64,000 bases of DNA from Rattus norvegicus (taxonomy: Eukaryota > Chordata > Mammalia > Rodentia > Muridae), in the NCBI RefSeq assembly GCF_036323735.1, contig NC_086023.1:12790501-12854500 (forward strand), given 5' to 3'. A program made the translations under genes and the position numbers. The notes under the pieces were generated by a model that saw nothing but the letters and a program-made list of their open reading frames with translations, did no database searches and was not told the origin of the DNA. Shown here piece after piece: positions 12,552 to 24,059 of this stretch; position 1 is the stretch's first letter, and each line of letters begins with the position of its first letter.

Positions 12552-13628
12552 ATGGCGAGAGGCAAGCGCAGGAACCCAAGCAACAGAAACCAAGACTACT
12601 TGGCATCATCGGAGCCCAATTCTCCCACCAAAACAAACATGGAATATCCAAACACACCAGAAAAGCAAGATCTAGTTTCAAGATCATATTTGATCATGAT
12701 GCTGGAGGACTTCAAGAAAGATGTGAAGAACTCCCTTAGGGAAACACAGGAAAACATTAATAAACAAGTAGAAGCCTACAGAGAGGAATCGCAAAAATCC
12801 CTGAAAGAATTCCAGGAAAACACAATCAAACAGTTGAAGGAATTAAAAATGGAAATAGAAGCAATCAAGAAAGAACACATGGAAACAACCCTGGATATAG
12901 AAAACCAAAAGAAGAGACAAGGAGCTGTAGATACAAGCTTCACCAACAGAATACAAGAAATGGAAGAGAGAATATCAGGAGCAGAAGATTCCATAGAAAT
13001 CATTGACTCAACTGTCAAAGATAATGTAAAGCGGAAAAAGCTACTGGTCCAAAACATACAGGAAATCCAGGACTCAATGAGAAGATCAAACCTAAGGATA
13101 ATAGGTATAGAAGAGAGTGAAGACTCCCAGCTCAAAGGACCAGTAAATATCTTCAACAAAATCATAGAAGAAAACTTCCCTAATCTAAAAAAAGAGATAC
13201 CCATAGGCATACAAGAAGCCTACAGAACTCCAAATAGATTGGACCAGAAAAGAAACACCTCCCGTCACATAATAGTCAAAACACCAAACGCACAAAATAA
13301 AGAAAGAATATTAAAAGCAGTAAGGGAAAAAGGTCAAGTAACATATAAAGGCAGACCTATCAGAATCACACCAGAATTCTCGCCAGAAACTATGAAGGCC
13401 AGAAGATCCTGGACTGATGTCATACAGACCCTAAGAGAACACAAATGCCAGCCCAGGTTACTGTATCCTGCAAAACTCTCAATTAACATAGATGGAGAAA
13501 CCAAGATATTCCATGACAAAACCAAATTTACACAATATCTTTCTACAAATCCAGCACTACAAAGGATAATAAATGGTAAAGCCCAACATAAGGGGGCAAG
13601 CTATAACCTAGAAGAAGCAAGAAACTAA
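12552..13628 (+). CDS. L1 ORF1 protein, RNA-binding chaperone (intact)
   Basis: 358 aa, the usual length for rodent ORF1p. It starts MARGKRRNPSNRNQDYL at the ATG used by all L1 copies here. Layout: a basic, Ser/Asn-rich N-terminus (1-45); a Lys/Glu-rich coiled coil with heptad-like spacing (about 48-150), which trimerises the protein; an RRM-type domain (about 175-265) with NLRIIGIEE; and a C-terminal domain with HIIVKTPN, LLYPAKLSI and IFHDKTKF. The protein binds L1 RNA in cis and is needed for retrotransposition (established knowledge). No stop or frameshift. The remnant at 3500-4162 is the same domain in a dead copy. Confidence 0.95.
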   Translation: MARGKRRNPSNRNQDYLASSEPNSPTKTNMEYPNTPEKQDLVSRSYLIMMLEDFKKDVKNSLRETQENINKQVEAYREESQKSLKEFQENTIKQLKELKMEIEAIKKEHMETTLDIENQKKRQGAVDTSFTNRIQEMEERISGAEDSIEIIDSTVKDNVKRKKLLVQNIQEIQDSMRRSNLRIIGIEESEDSQLKGPVNIFNKIIEENFPNLKKEIPIGIQEAYRTPNRLDQKRNTSRHIIVKTPNAQNKERILKAVREKGQVTYKGRPIRITPEFSPETMKARRSWTDVIQTLREHKCQPRLLYPAKLSINIDGETKIFHDKTKFTQYLSTNPALQRIINGKAQHKGASYNLEEARN

Positions 13629-13687
13629 TCGTCTTGGCAACAAAACAAAGAGAATGAAAGCACACAAACATAACCTCACATCCAAAT

Positions 13688-16600
13688 ATGAATATAACGG
13701 GAAGCAATAATCACTATTCCTTAATATCTCTCAATATCAATGGCCTCAACTCCCCAATAAAAAGACATAGATTAACAAACTGGATACGCAATGAGGACCC
13801 TGCATTCTGCTGCCTACAGGAAACACACCTCAGAGACAAAGACAGACATTACCTCAGAGTGAAAGGTTGGAAAACAATTTTCCAAGCAAATGGTCAGAAG
13901 AAGCAAGCTGGAGTAGCCATTCTAATATCAAATAAAATCAATTTTCAATTAAAAGTCATCAAAAAAGATAAGGAAGGACACTTCATATTCATCAAAGGAA
14001 AAATCCACCAAGATGAACTCTCAATCCTAAATATCTATGCCCCAAATACAAGGGCACCTACATACATAAAAGAAACCTTACTAAAGCTCAAAACACACAT
14101 TGCACCTCACACAATAATAGTGGGAGATTTCAACACCCCACTCTCATCAATGGACAGATCATGGAAACAGAAATTGAACAGAGATGTAGACAGACTAAGA
14201 GAAGTCATGAGCCAAATGGACTTAACGGATATTTATAGAACATTCTATCCTAAAGCAAAAGGATATACCTTCTTCTCAGCTCCTCATGGTACTTTCTCCA
14301 AAATTGACCATATAATTGGTCAAAAAACGGGCCTCAACAGGTACAGAAAGATAGAAATAATCCCATGCGTGCTATCGGACCACCACGGCCTAAAACTGGT
14401 CTTCAATAACAATCAAGGAAGAATGCCCACATATACGTGGAAATTGAACAATGCTCTACTCAAGGATAACCTGGTCAAGGAAGAAATAAAGAAAGAAATT
14501 AAAAACTTTTTAGAATTTAATGAAAATGAAGGTACAACATACCCAAACTTATGGGACACAATGAAAGCTGTGCTAAGAGGAAAACTCATAGCGCTGAGTG
14601 CCTGCAGAAAGAAACAGGAAAGAGCATATGTCAGCAGCTTGACAGCACACCTAAAAGCTCTAGAACAAAAAGAAGCACATACACCCAGGAGGAGTAGAAG
14701 GCAGGAAATAGTCAAACTCAGAGCTGAAATCAACCAAGTAGAAACAAAAAGGACCACAGAAAGAATCAACAGAACCAAAAGTTGGTTCTTTGAGAAAATC
14801 AACAAGATAGATAAACCCTTAGCCAGACTAACGAGAGGACACAGAGAGTGCGTCCAAATTAACAAAATCAGAAATGAAAAGGGAGACATAACAACAGATT
14901 CAGAGGAAATTCAAAAAATCATCAGATCTTACTATAAAAACCTATATTCAACAAAACTTGAAAATCTTCAGGAAATGGATAATTTCCTAGACAGATACCA
15001 GGTACCGAAGTTAAATCAGGAACAGATACACCAGTTAAACAACCCCATAACTCCTAAGGAAATAGAAGCAGTCATTAAAGGTCTCCCAACCAAAAAGAGC
15101 CCAGGTCCAGACGGGTTTAGTGCAGAATTCTACCAAACCTTCATAGAAGACCTCATACCAATATTATCCAAACTATTCCACAAAATTGAAACAGATGGAT
15201 CACTACCGAATACCTTCTACGAAGCCACAATTACTCTTATACCTAAACTACACAAAGACACAACAAAGAAAGAGAACTTCAGACCAATTTCCCTTATGAA
15301 TATCGATGCAAAAATACTCAATAAAATTCTGGCAAACCGAATCCAAGAGCACATCAAAACAATCATCCACCATGACCAAGTAGGCTTCATCCCAGGCATG
15401 CAGGGATGGTTTAATATATGGAAAACCATCAACTTGATCCATTATATAAACAAACTGAAAGAACAAAACCACATGATCATTTCATTAGACGCTGAGAAAG
15501 CATTTGACAAAATTCAACACCCCTTCATGATAAAAGTCCTGGAGAGAATAGGAATTCAAGGCCCATACCTGAACATAGTAAAAGCCATATACAGCAAACC
15601 AGTTGCTAACATTAAACTAAATGGAGAGAAACTCGAAGCAATCCCACTAAAATCAGGGACTAGACAAGGCTGCCCACTCTCTCCCTACTTATTCAATATA
15701 GTTCTTGAAGTTCTAGCCAGAGCAATCAGACAACAAAAGGAGGTCAAGGGGATACAGATCGGAAAAGAAGAAGTCAAAATATCACTGTTTGCAGATGATA
15801 TGATAGTGTATTTAAGTGATCCCAAAAGTTCCACCAGAGAACTACTAAAGCTGATAAACAACTTCAGCAAAGTGGCTGGGTATAAAATTAACTCAAATAA
15901 ATCAGTAGCCTTCCTCTACACAAAAGAGAAACAAGCCGAGAAAGAAATTAGGGAAACGACACCCTTCATAATAGACCCAAATAATATAAAGTACCTCGGT
16001 GTGACTTTAACCAAGCAAGTAAAAGATCTGTACAATAAGAACTACAAGACACTGAAGAAGGAAATTGAAGAAGACCTCAGAAGATGGAAAGATCTCCCAT
16101 GCTCATGGATTGGCAGGATTAATATAGTAAAAATGGCCATTTTACCAAAAGCAATCTACAGATTCAATGCAATCCCCATCAAAATACCAATCCAATTCTT
16201 CAAAGAGTTAGACAGAACAATTTGCAAATTCATCTGGAATAACAAAAAACCCAGGATAGCTAAAGCTATCCTCAACAATAAAAGGACTTCAGGGGGAATC
16301 ACTATCCCTGAACTCAAGCAGTATTACAGAGCAATAGTGATAAAAACTGCATGGTATTGGTACAGAGACAGACAGATAGACCAATGGAATAGAATTGAAG
16401 ACCCAGAAATGAACCCACACACCTATGGTCACTTGATTTTTGACAAAGGAGCCAAAGCCATCAAATGGAAAAAAGATAGCATTTTCAGCAAATGGTGCTG
16501 GTTCAACTGGAGGTCAACATGTAGAAGAATGCAGATCGATCCATGCTTATCACCCTGTACAAAGCTTAAGTCCAAGTGGATCAAGGACCTCCACATCAAA

Positions 16601-17515
16601 CCAGACACACTCAAACTAATAGAAGAAAAACTAGGGAAGCATCTGGAACACATGGGCACTGGAAAAAATTTCCTAAACAAAACACCAATGGCTTATGCTC
16701 TAAGATCAAGAATCGACAAATGGGATCTCATAAAACTGCAAAGCTTCTGTAAGGCAAAGGACATGGTGGTTAGGACAAAACGGCAACCAACAGATTGGGA
16801 AAAGATCTTTACCAATCCTACAACAGATAGAGGCCTTATATCCAAAATATACAAAGAACTCAAGAAGTTAGACCGCAGGGAAACAAATAACCCTATTGGA
16901 AAATGGGGTTCAGAGCTAAACAAAGAATTCACAGCTGAGGAATGCCGAATGGCTGAGAAACACCTAAAGAAATGTTCAACATCTTTAGTCATAAGGGAAA
17001 TGCAAATCAAAACAACCCTGAGATTTCACTTCACACCAGTGAGAATGGCTAAGATCAAAAACTCAGGGGACAACAGATGCTGGCGAGGATGTGGAGGAAG
17101 AGGAACACTCCTCCATTGTTGGTGGGATTGCAAACTGGTACAACCATTCTGGAAATCAGTCTGGAGAATCCTCAGAAAATTGGACATTGAACTGCCTGAG
17201 GATCCAGCTATACCTCTCTTGGGCATATACCCAAAAGATGCCCCAACATATAAAAAAGACACGTGCTCCACTATGTTCATTGCAGCCTTATTTATAATAG
17301 CCAGAAGCTGGAAAGAACCCAGATGCCCTTCAACAGAGGAATGGATACAGAAAATGTGGTACATCTACACAATGGAATATTACTCAGCTATCAAAAACAA
17401 CGACCTTATGAAATTCATAGGCAAATGGTTGGAACTGGAAAACATCATCCTGAGTGAGCTAACCCAATCACAGAAAGACATACATGGTATGCACTCATTG
17501 ATAAGTGGCTATTAG
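13688..17515 (+). CDS. L1 ORF2 protein: endonuclease and reverse transcriptase (intact)
   Basis: 1275 aa, full length. The AP-like endonuclease (1-240) has all expected catalytic positions: N16 in LNINGLN, E45 in QETH, D147 and N149 in GDFN, D207 in SKIDHII, D231 and H232 in SDHH. Reverse transcriptase (about 480-780) has D601 in SLDAEKAF and FADD at 701-704. The C-terminal zinc-knuckle-like motif is C1131-C1135-H1143-C1148 (CX3CX7HX4C). It nicks target DNA at TT/AAAA-like sites and copies L1 RNA in place (established). The 59-bp gap to ORF1 fits the reinitiation-type translation known for L1. No disabling change was seen. Confidence 0.95.
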   Translation: MNITGSNNHYSLISLNINGLNSPIKRHRLTNWIRNEDPAFCCLQETHLRDKDRHYLRVKGWKTIFQANGQKKQAGVAILISNKINFQLKVIKKDKEGHFIFIKGKIHQDELSILNIYAPNTRAPTYIKETLLKLKTHIAPHTIIVGDFNTPLSSMDRSWKQKLNRDVDRLREVMSQMDLTDIYRTFYPKAKGYTFFSAPHGTFSKIDHIIGQKTGLNRYRKIEIIPCVLSDHHGLKLVFNNNQGRMPTYTWKLNNALLKDNLVKEEIKKEIKNFLEFNENEGTTYPNLWDTMKAVLRGKLIALSACRKKQERAYVSSLTAHLKALEQKEAHTPRRSRRQEIVKLRAEINQVETKRTTERINRTKSWFFEKINKIDKPLARLTRGHRECVQINKIRNEKGDITTDSEEIQKIIRSYYKNLYSTKLENLQEMDNFLDRYQVPKLNQEQIHQLNNPITPKEIEAVIKGLPTKKSPGPDGFSAEFYQTFIEDLIPILSKLFHKIETDGSLPNTFYEATITLIPKLHKDTTKKENFRPISLMNIDAKILNKILANRIQEHIKTIIHHDQVGFIPGMQGWFNIWKTINLIHYINKLKEQNHMIISLDAEKAFDKIQHPFMIKVLERIGIQGPYLNIVKAIYSKPVANIKLNGEKLEAIPLKSGTRQGCPLSPYLFNIVLEVLARAIRQQKEVKGIQIGKEEVKISLFADDMIVYLSDPKSSTRELLKLINNFSKVAGYKINSNKSVAFLYTKEKQAEKEIRETTPFIIDPNNIKYLGVTLTKQVKDLYNKNYKTLKKEIEEDLRRWKDLPCSWIGRINIVKMAILPKAIYRFNAIPIKIPIQFFKELDRTICKFIWNNKKPRIAKAILNNKRTSGGITIPELKQYYRAIVIKTAWYWYRDRQIDQWNRIEDPEMNPHTYGHLIFDKGAKAIKWKKDSIFSKWCWFNWRSTCRRMQIDPCLSPCTKLKSKWIKDLHIKPDTLKLIEEKLGKHLEHMGTGKNFLNKTPMAYALRSRIDKWDLIKLQSFCKAKDMVVRTKRQPTDWEKIFTNPTTDRGLISKIYKELKKLDRRETNNPIGKWGSELNKEFTAEECRMAEKHLKKCSTSLVIREMQIKTTLRFHFTPVRMAKIKNSGDNRCWRGCGGRGTLLHCWWDCKLVQPFWKSVWRILRKLDIELPEDPAIPLLGIYPKDAPTYKKDTCSTMFIAALFIIARSWKEPRCPSTEEWIQKMWYIYTMEYYSAIKNNDLMKFIGKWLELENIILSELTQSQKDIHGMHSLISGY

Positions 17516-18294
17516 CCCAAATGCTTGAATTACCCTAGATGCCTAGAGCAAATGAAACTCAAGACGGATGAGCAAAATGTGAATGCTTCACTCCTTCTTT
17601 AAAAGGGGAACAAGAATACCCTTGGCAGGGAAGAGAGAGGCAAAGATTAAAACAGAGACTGAAGGAACACCCATTCAGAGTCTGCCCCACATGTGGCCCA
17701 TACATATATAGCCACCCAATTAGACAAGATGGATGAAGCAAAGAAGTGCAGACCGACAGGAGCCGGATGTAGATCGCTCCTAAGAGACACAGCCAGAATA
17801 CACCAAATACAGAGGCGAATGCCAGCAGCAAACCACTGAACTGAGAATAGGACCCCCGTTGAAGGAATCAGAGAAAGAACTGGAAGATCTTGAAGGGTCT
17901 CGAGACTCCATATGTACAACAATGCCAAGCAACCAGAGCTTCCAGGGACTAAGCCCCTACCCAAAGAGTATACATGGACTGACCCTGGACTCTGACCTCA
18001 TAGGTAGCAATGCATATCCTAGTAAGAGCACCAGTGGAAGGGGAAGCCCTGGGTCCTGCTAAGACTGAACCCCCAGTGAACTAGCCTGGTGGGGGGAGGG
18101 CGGCAATGGGGGGAGGGTTGGGAGGGGAACACCCATAAGGAAGGGGAGGGGGGAGGGGGATGTTTGCCCGGATACCGGGAAAGGGAATAACACTTGAAAT
18201 GTATATAAGAAATACTCAAGTTAATAAAAAAAAAATATAGAAAAAAAAAGTTAAAAAAAATGTAGAAAGTAAGAAATGGTTAAGAAAAAAAAAA
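17516..18294 (+). other. L1 3'UTR with G-rich tract, AATAAA and A-rich tail
   Basis: The 3'UTR has a G-rich, quadruplex-capable stretch at 18089-18162 and GTTAATAAAAAA at 18219-18228. From 18229 to 18294 the tail is A-rich with interspersed TAT, GTT and TGTAGAAAGTAAG, then ends in pure A. The final 165 bp is nearly identical to the fragment at 51802-51990. Confidence 0.85.
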
Positions 18295-18308
18295 AAAACT
18301 TCAGAGAA
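18295..18308. repeat. L1 target-site duplication, right copy
   Basis: AAAACTTCAGAGAA, matching 11851-11864. Confidence 0.9.
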
Positions 18309-18357
18309 AGCCCACACCCACTGACATACCTCATCCAGCAAGTTCTACTTCTTAGAA

Positions 18358-18540
18358 CAGTGGTTCTCAACCTTCCTAATACTGTGACCCTTTAATACAG
18401 TTCCTCATGTTTCAATGGTCCCCCTAAACATAAAATTATTTTTGTTGCAACTTCATAACTGTGATTCTACTACTATTATGAATTGTAATGTAAATATTTT
18501 GGGGGTAGAGTTTTGCCAAAGGAGTCACAAGCCATAGCTT
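18358..18540 (+). mobile_element. URR1-type hAT DNA transposon fragment
   Basis: Begins with the terminal sequence ACAGTGGTTCTCAACCTTCC and continues through ACTGTGACCCTTTAATACAG and a middle ending near CAAAGGAGTCACAAGC. The opposite terminal inverted repeat is missing. Non-autonomous and non-coding. Confidence 0.75.
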
Positions 18541-18665
18541 GTTCTTTAGGATCCATTGCTGTCCTTAAAAGGCCCAAAACTTTCACCAACAGTGCCAGGA
18601 ACTGGAAACCATGTGTTCAAACACATGAGTCTATGGGGAACATTTTAAAATCAAATCACAACACC

Positions 18666-21589
18666 CCCCCACTCCAATTAAAAGCACTAATCCTTGCTGA
18701 GTTATCTCCATATAGAAAGCAGAATATTCTTTTTATATAGATTCATTTCTATTAAAAACTGTAAAATAGCAATGATAAAAGTCTAAGTGCACTTGACCAA
18801 ATGTAGCCTGTCCAGATGTCTGTGGGAACTGTTTTGTGTTGAGTGATATAGGAGACAAGGCCTTGAAAGTCAGCAGCACTGTTCCCTGGGTTTGCATCAT
18901 GAGTTGTATAAAGAAAGTGAGCTCATCAGCAGTCATGCCCTCATTCATTTATTTCTGTTCTCAACAGATATGGCTACTACTCCCAGTGCCTGCCCTGACT
19001 CTCTTCAATGAGCATTTGGAACCTGGAACTGTGAGCTCTAAATTCATGCCTTGACTTCACCAATGATGGGATTGTAAATGATCTTTCTTAAAACTGCTTT
19101 TATCAGCACATTTATCATAATAACAAATGAAACTAGGACATCACTGAATGCCATCAAGGCACTTCAAGATCTTGTTCACCAAAGGTAGAGGAAGTGCCTA
19201 GAAATGTTTAAAGTTGTACTTTCAGAAATCACCTAAGTCATCTATTCTGAAGACAAACACAGAGCTTTCCTGCAAAGTCCTCACCCATGTTTGCATATGT
19301 ACATTCCCTCCTTCTGTTGCTGTGCATGCTTAAATCTATGCTAAACATCTCTTCCTAATAAACTCCAACTTAGAATCTTGGTATCGCATGGGTACAAGTC
19401 CCAGAATATTTCTCCTTAGTCTGCTACAAGGGGCAGCATGGAGATGCATCTACAGGTCGTGCCAGCCTCCCATTGATATCTTTTCTGATGACCAAGATGG
19501 GACAACCTCAGGAGAAGTATACTTGAGTTCCTCGACTGTTGCTCTACTCTCCTAGCTTGTTTGTTACCTTGATTTCTTTTTCTTGGAGAAAGTCAAAAGC
19601 CCCACTTGATGCTAAATGAATATAATTGGCTCTGAAGACAGGTTTTCTCCTGGAGTTACCAATATCCATTCCTGGCCCAGATAGAACGGTCTCAGAAATT
19701 CATGGAGTGAATATCACTGTAAGGTCTATTTATTAAAACCATTTCTTTTCTCCAAGAGATTGGCCAGAGACTTATTGAGAAGTGACTTTGGTGTGGCACT
19801 AAAAATGATAAGCCTTGCTAAGCAGAGCAATATAAAGCCTAAATATATTGGGAATAGCTGCTTAAAAACCATTCTCCAGTCCAGTCCTCTCTTGACCTTG
19901 GCCTACTAATTTCTAAGCTCCTAGGCTTCTCTCTTCTTCCATTTGCCCTCTTTCTTACTCCGTTTCTGTTCTGCTCTTCTCTCACTATTCCTCACATCCC
20001 CTTTCATGGCCTGGTTTATTCTGGCCATGTTCAATTTGAATTCTTTCAGATGCCTCTGGCTGTTCTCTCTTTCGTATCTACAATAAAAACCTTCTCCTCA
20101 GCAATACTTAGCATGGTCACATTTTCATTTTCATCCAGTGAAGACAATGTATACATTAGGTATAGGTATATATAAAAATAAATGTCAAAACCAAATGATT
20201 TATAGCCATGATGTGGCAGGCCAGGACATTTACAAGCTGTAACAGCTACAGCAATGGTAGCAGATGAGGTAAATTAAACTAAACTAAACTCACTCTTGGA
20301 CGCCAGATAGAGGTCCTAAGTCCTCACCAAGTTCAGAGCATCTCTATAACCAGAAGAAATCAGTAGTTGATTAGCTAGAATCCAGCATGTTATTGGAACC
20401 ACCAAATAACAATCGTTAAGATTTTTCACACATTAAGGCCACTAACTTCTTCAAGTTGTAGAAACAAATTAGCCTATTCATGTGTGGAGTGATTAGATCC
20501 CCAGTCTATGCCAATGGCCCTGACCTAAAAGATGAACCATCGACAGACCTATGTACGGTTTTTACAGATAGAAGCAGGTGTGTAAACCTGGGAACTGATA
20601 GACAAGAATGCGACAGTGGCTTCCAGAAGACAAGAAAGATTACATGCCTGTCTCCCAACACCTCAGCTCACAAAACTGAAGTGTTCAATTTAACTGGAAC
20701 TTTCTAACTGGGAAAAATAAGTGACTCAATGTGTACGCTGATTCTACACCTGGTTTTCTAGTTCTTTATGTTCACATAGCTGTATGGAAAGAAAGGAATT
20801 TTAACAGAAAAATGTTCCCAATAAATAAGGTTCTGCATTTTATTTCTTCTCTAAGCCATCTGGTGACTCACATGGGTAGCAGTGATACACAATTAGAGTT
20901 AGCAGAAGGACAATTCCCTTTTGGCATCAAGGAAATAAACTAACAGACACACGTGCCAGACAAGCAGCACTCTACCACTCTGTACATGCAAGCCCATCTT
21001 ACACAGAGGCAGGAATCAGAGAAGAAATGGGATAGGAATCAAGGATGCAGATAAAAATGGCTCATGCTGAACTCGATGTGGACATAAGAATCTGTTGTCC
21101 AGAGATCAGTTGCAAATTAAGGAATTTCATGTCACTGGGAAGAGAAATATTAACTCCTTTAGTCACTCTTGCCTTTGAGGGAAAACGATTAAAGTCTATG
21201 ACCAGAACCCTCAATCAGGTGTTGTGCCTTTTAGCTCTGAATTAATGCACGGGGTGAAGTCAAGTTACCACTTTACTCCATATTGTACAAAGGAGAGGTA
21301 AATCTTAGGAGATGGACAACTGGATTTTACTGAGATGTCTCTCTGTATACTCTCTAGGGTTGGCTGACATCTCTGCAGGATGGACGGACATCTACCATAC
21401 TTGAATAAAAAAGAAATCAAATAAATAAGGTTAGGGCTCAGTCCTTATAATAAACTCTCTATCTCCTAGGTGTCTGTGCCTAAGAGTATCTTTTTTATAC
21501 CTGCGAACCTCAGAAGACTTAAAAGGTTTCTTCAAGAAAAAAAAGCCTTAATTTGCTAAAGGAAGTTATAAACCTATTCAAAGTTGTAA
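18666..21589. other. Intron, possibly with old LTR debris
   Basis: Weak LTR-like polyadenylation motifs near 19355 (CTAATAAACTCC) and 20081 (ACAATAAAAACC), preceded by pyrimidine-rich sequence, suggest eroded LTRs. I cannot set borders or families. Short frames at 20480-21245 show no family resemblance and no splice context. Confidence 0.4.
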
Positions 21590-22110
21590 ACTTACGTTTT
21601 GATTTGCTTCACCAGTGTCTGTGTGGGGAGGGGCTAATACTGAAATCTGGTTCCCTAATTGTTTCTTGATTATGTCAATAAAGATGGCAGAAGCCAATCG
21701 CTGGGCACAGATAAAGAGGTGGGATTATCGGAGTTCCAGGAGGAAAAGGAGGGAGAGAGATAAAGGTCTTTTTGGCTAGGCTTTGGAGAGAGGAGCAGAA
21801 GCATGTAAGGTCTGGGGGCTACTAGAATTCTGGGGGCAGAGTTCTAATATAGGATAGCTGAAGAGTTTTGAGCAATAGATTCTTCACACAGCAGTTGTGT
21901 TATCTGGCTGATTTAAAAATATTAAGGCTGTCTGGTGTTTTCTACCTGCAGTGACTCAAGTGGGCATAGCCTCAGGGTGGTCATTAGAGTTTTGGCAGAG
22001 AAGCTTTGAGGAGTTGGAGGAGCAGTCACAGTGCCCAGGGGTCAGAGAACCATGTGGCCATTCGCTGAGCTATGTTGTGAGTGGGACCAGTGGCAGCTTG
22101 TTCTCAGAAC
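21590..22110. repeat. LTR-like dispersed repeat, related to 59060-59680
   Basis: Shares the phrases CCTAATTGTTT, GCAGAAGCCAATCGCTGGG and GGAGGGAGAGAGATAAAGG with a second copy at 59060-59680. Family not named. Confidence 0.45.
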
Positions 22111-23540
22111 TGAGCTGAGAGCACAGTTCTAAGAAGATGATAGCATAGTCTCTTAAAACTACAAGTGTCCTTTCAAATACTACCACTGGTGTGACATTTA
22201 CTCAATCATCACAACCTTACACTCTTCCTTTGCATCTGTTCCACAGTGTATTCTTTCCTGAAACTATTCTTATATTTTTTGCTACATTCTTAATATATAA
22301 GACTCGAGATTTTATTAATAGCCCAAAGAAGCTTACTTCTAAGCTCAAAAGTTAGCACAATATGGACACTTGAAAACCTTTGGTTACCAAGGAACTAGTG
22401 TGACAATAGATTGTTGGGAATATATACCTGAGAATTTGGGAAAGACATGTCTTAGGTCAAGATTTACATACTCAGATGGCATCTATATCACTCTCTGCTT
22501 AAGTTTTAATGGTTTACTAGCATCATTACAATGAATCTCTTGACACAAAGGTTCTGTTGTTTTCAGTGCTAATCTTATTAATTAAACACAAACATCTGCT
22601 GCATAAAATGTCATCTGTTCCTTTGATTTCAGAAGTAATCACACATTTTTTTAAATTTCAATCAAAAGATGAGATAATACTCTGGTCTTACAACTCTGGG
22701 ACATTCTCTTATCCCCCTTAGATAAGCCAGTTGAGACTTCGGGTACCTGGATAGGAAGGGTCTAGGCCCAAAGTAAATCATACGTTCTAGAAAACTTTGG
22801 CCATCAACAAATATTCAAGGACCAAAGACTTACAGGAGGAAATTGAGGCAGGACAGAAGAACAGGAATTAGGGAAGCATGGAAAGAGAACCAGCCCAGTA
22901 GTCTGGCTGAAGGTTCTCAGTTAAGAAACATAGCAAAGTCCTTATAAAGCTTACGGACACAGAGATAATACTCATTCTACAGTGACATTTGAATAAACAG
23001 CAATGAACAATGCTTATAGCCTGAGCATACATGACCATTTACGGCCTTCTTCTTTTTTTTTTTTTTTCCAACTTCAAACCTGCAGTATTCTGAGAATCTC
23101 CCTTCTGTTAGTTTAGGGATCCATGATTTAACCTTATCATATTGTAACCATATACAAAGCATTCATTCACTTTCATTCACTGAGAATGCCCTTAGTGACT
23201 CAGAGAAGCAACTGCAAAGATCCCTCAAAGTCCCTCAAATCTTAATTATAACTATTTCTAAATATCGCTAAAACAATTAGGCACAACTCTTTCCTAAGCC
23301 CACATCTGTGTATTATTCTGTCCTTAAATGCTTAAATCTACAAAAACTTATTTTCTTAATAAATTCTAATTCTGCTCCAATCTGACTCATTCTCAAATTT
23401 CATTCTGTGTGGTTCAGTCAAGAGCCTCAACTTTACTTAAGCAGATACCTCTGTAAAGAGGTCCCCAGGTTTCTAGGGACAGTAGAGGGGAGCTACATTA
23501 CTGGCCCAAATCCCACAGCCCTAGCCCTCAAGAGGCAAAA
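22111..23540. other. Intronic, no recognisable feature
   Basis: Poly(T) at 23053-23067. A polyadenylation-like AATAAATTC near 23358 resembles the segment at 19355, so part may be old LTR. Confidence 0.4.
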
Positions 23541-23692
23541 GCAGAGTAACTCAGGCCAGCCTGGGGCACACTATGAGCAAAGGGCAATGTGAACTGAATG
23601 GTAAGAATGTCTCAAAACCAACAAGATCTGAGGGTACAGCTCAGAGGGAGAGTGTTGGCCTAGTGTGCACTAGATCTGGGCTTAACTAGTAC
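23541..23692 (+). repeat. Old SINE(s): B1-like then ID-like
   Basis: CAGGCCAGCCTGGGGCACAC is B1-like; GGGTACAGCTCAGAGGGAGA..GTTGGCCTAGTGTGCA is tRNA/ID-like. Diverged; borders are approximate. Confidence 0.45.
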
Positions 23693-23695
23693 TGT

Positions 23696-23763
<68 letters not shown>

Positions 23764-23780
23764 ACACACACACACACACA
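23693..23780. repeat. (TG)n joined head-to-head to (CA)9: palindromic microsatellite
   Basis: Thirty TG units at 23701-23760 (plus TGTGTGTA before) meet CGCACACA...CA at 23761-23780. The junction GTGTGCGCACAC is a perfect palindrome with 9-unit arms, centred on GCGC at 23760-23763. Confidence 0.9.
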
Positions 23781-24059
23781 TAGATACTTCATTTATATTT
23801 ATATTCTGTTATTCAGTTAATTATTACTAGTGTAGCAAAAAGTGCAGATGAATTCTGTGAAATCTTAGGACAGTACTTTTACTCAAATGGTGAACTATTT
23901 TAGGTCTGGATAAAAGACATATATAACATCTCACTCATTTTAAAGATATTTTGCTTAACATAGTTTTCACTTTAATAACAGTTTTTATTAAGAGTTTCTT
24001 TTCTTTTTAATCTTTATGAGTTTTGGTTTTGCTTTTGATTTTTTTTTTTAGAAGACATG

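Larger units (their letters stand above)
11865..18294 (+). mobile_element. Full-length, coding-intact L1 retrotransposon (rat L1)
   Basis: About 6.43 kb: 687-bp 5'UTR, ORF1 (358 codons), 59-bp spacer, ORF2 (1275 codons), 3'UTR with G-rich tract, AATAAA and a patterned A tail. It is bounded by a 14-bp target-site duplication AAAACTTCAGAGAA (11851-11864 and 18295-18308; the A run makes the exact length ambiguous). Both frames are open and carry all key residues checked. It lies antisense to Prex2 in the 20-kb intron between exons I and J. Activity cannot be decided from sequence alone. Confidence 0.95.
11628..18665 (+). repeat. Older rodent repeat split by the L1 and by URR1
   Basis: Left part 11628-11850 (TTACTTTTCTGTGATTGTAA..GACCCTGAC) and right parts 18309-18357 and about 18541-18665 (CAACAGTGCCAGGAACTGG..CATGAGTCTATGGGG) belong together. 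The L1 with its target duplication, and separately URR1, interrupt it. Family name uncertain. Confidence 0.55.
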
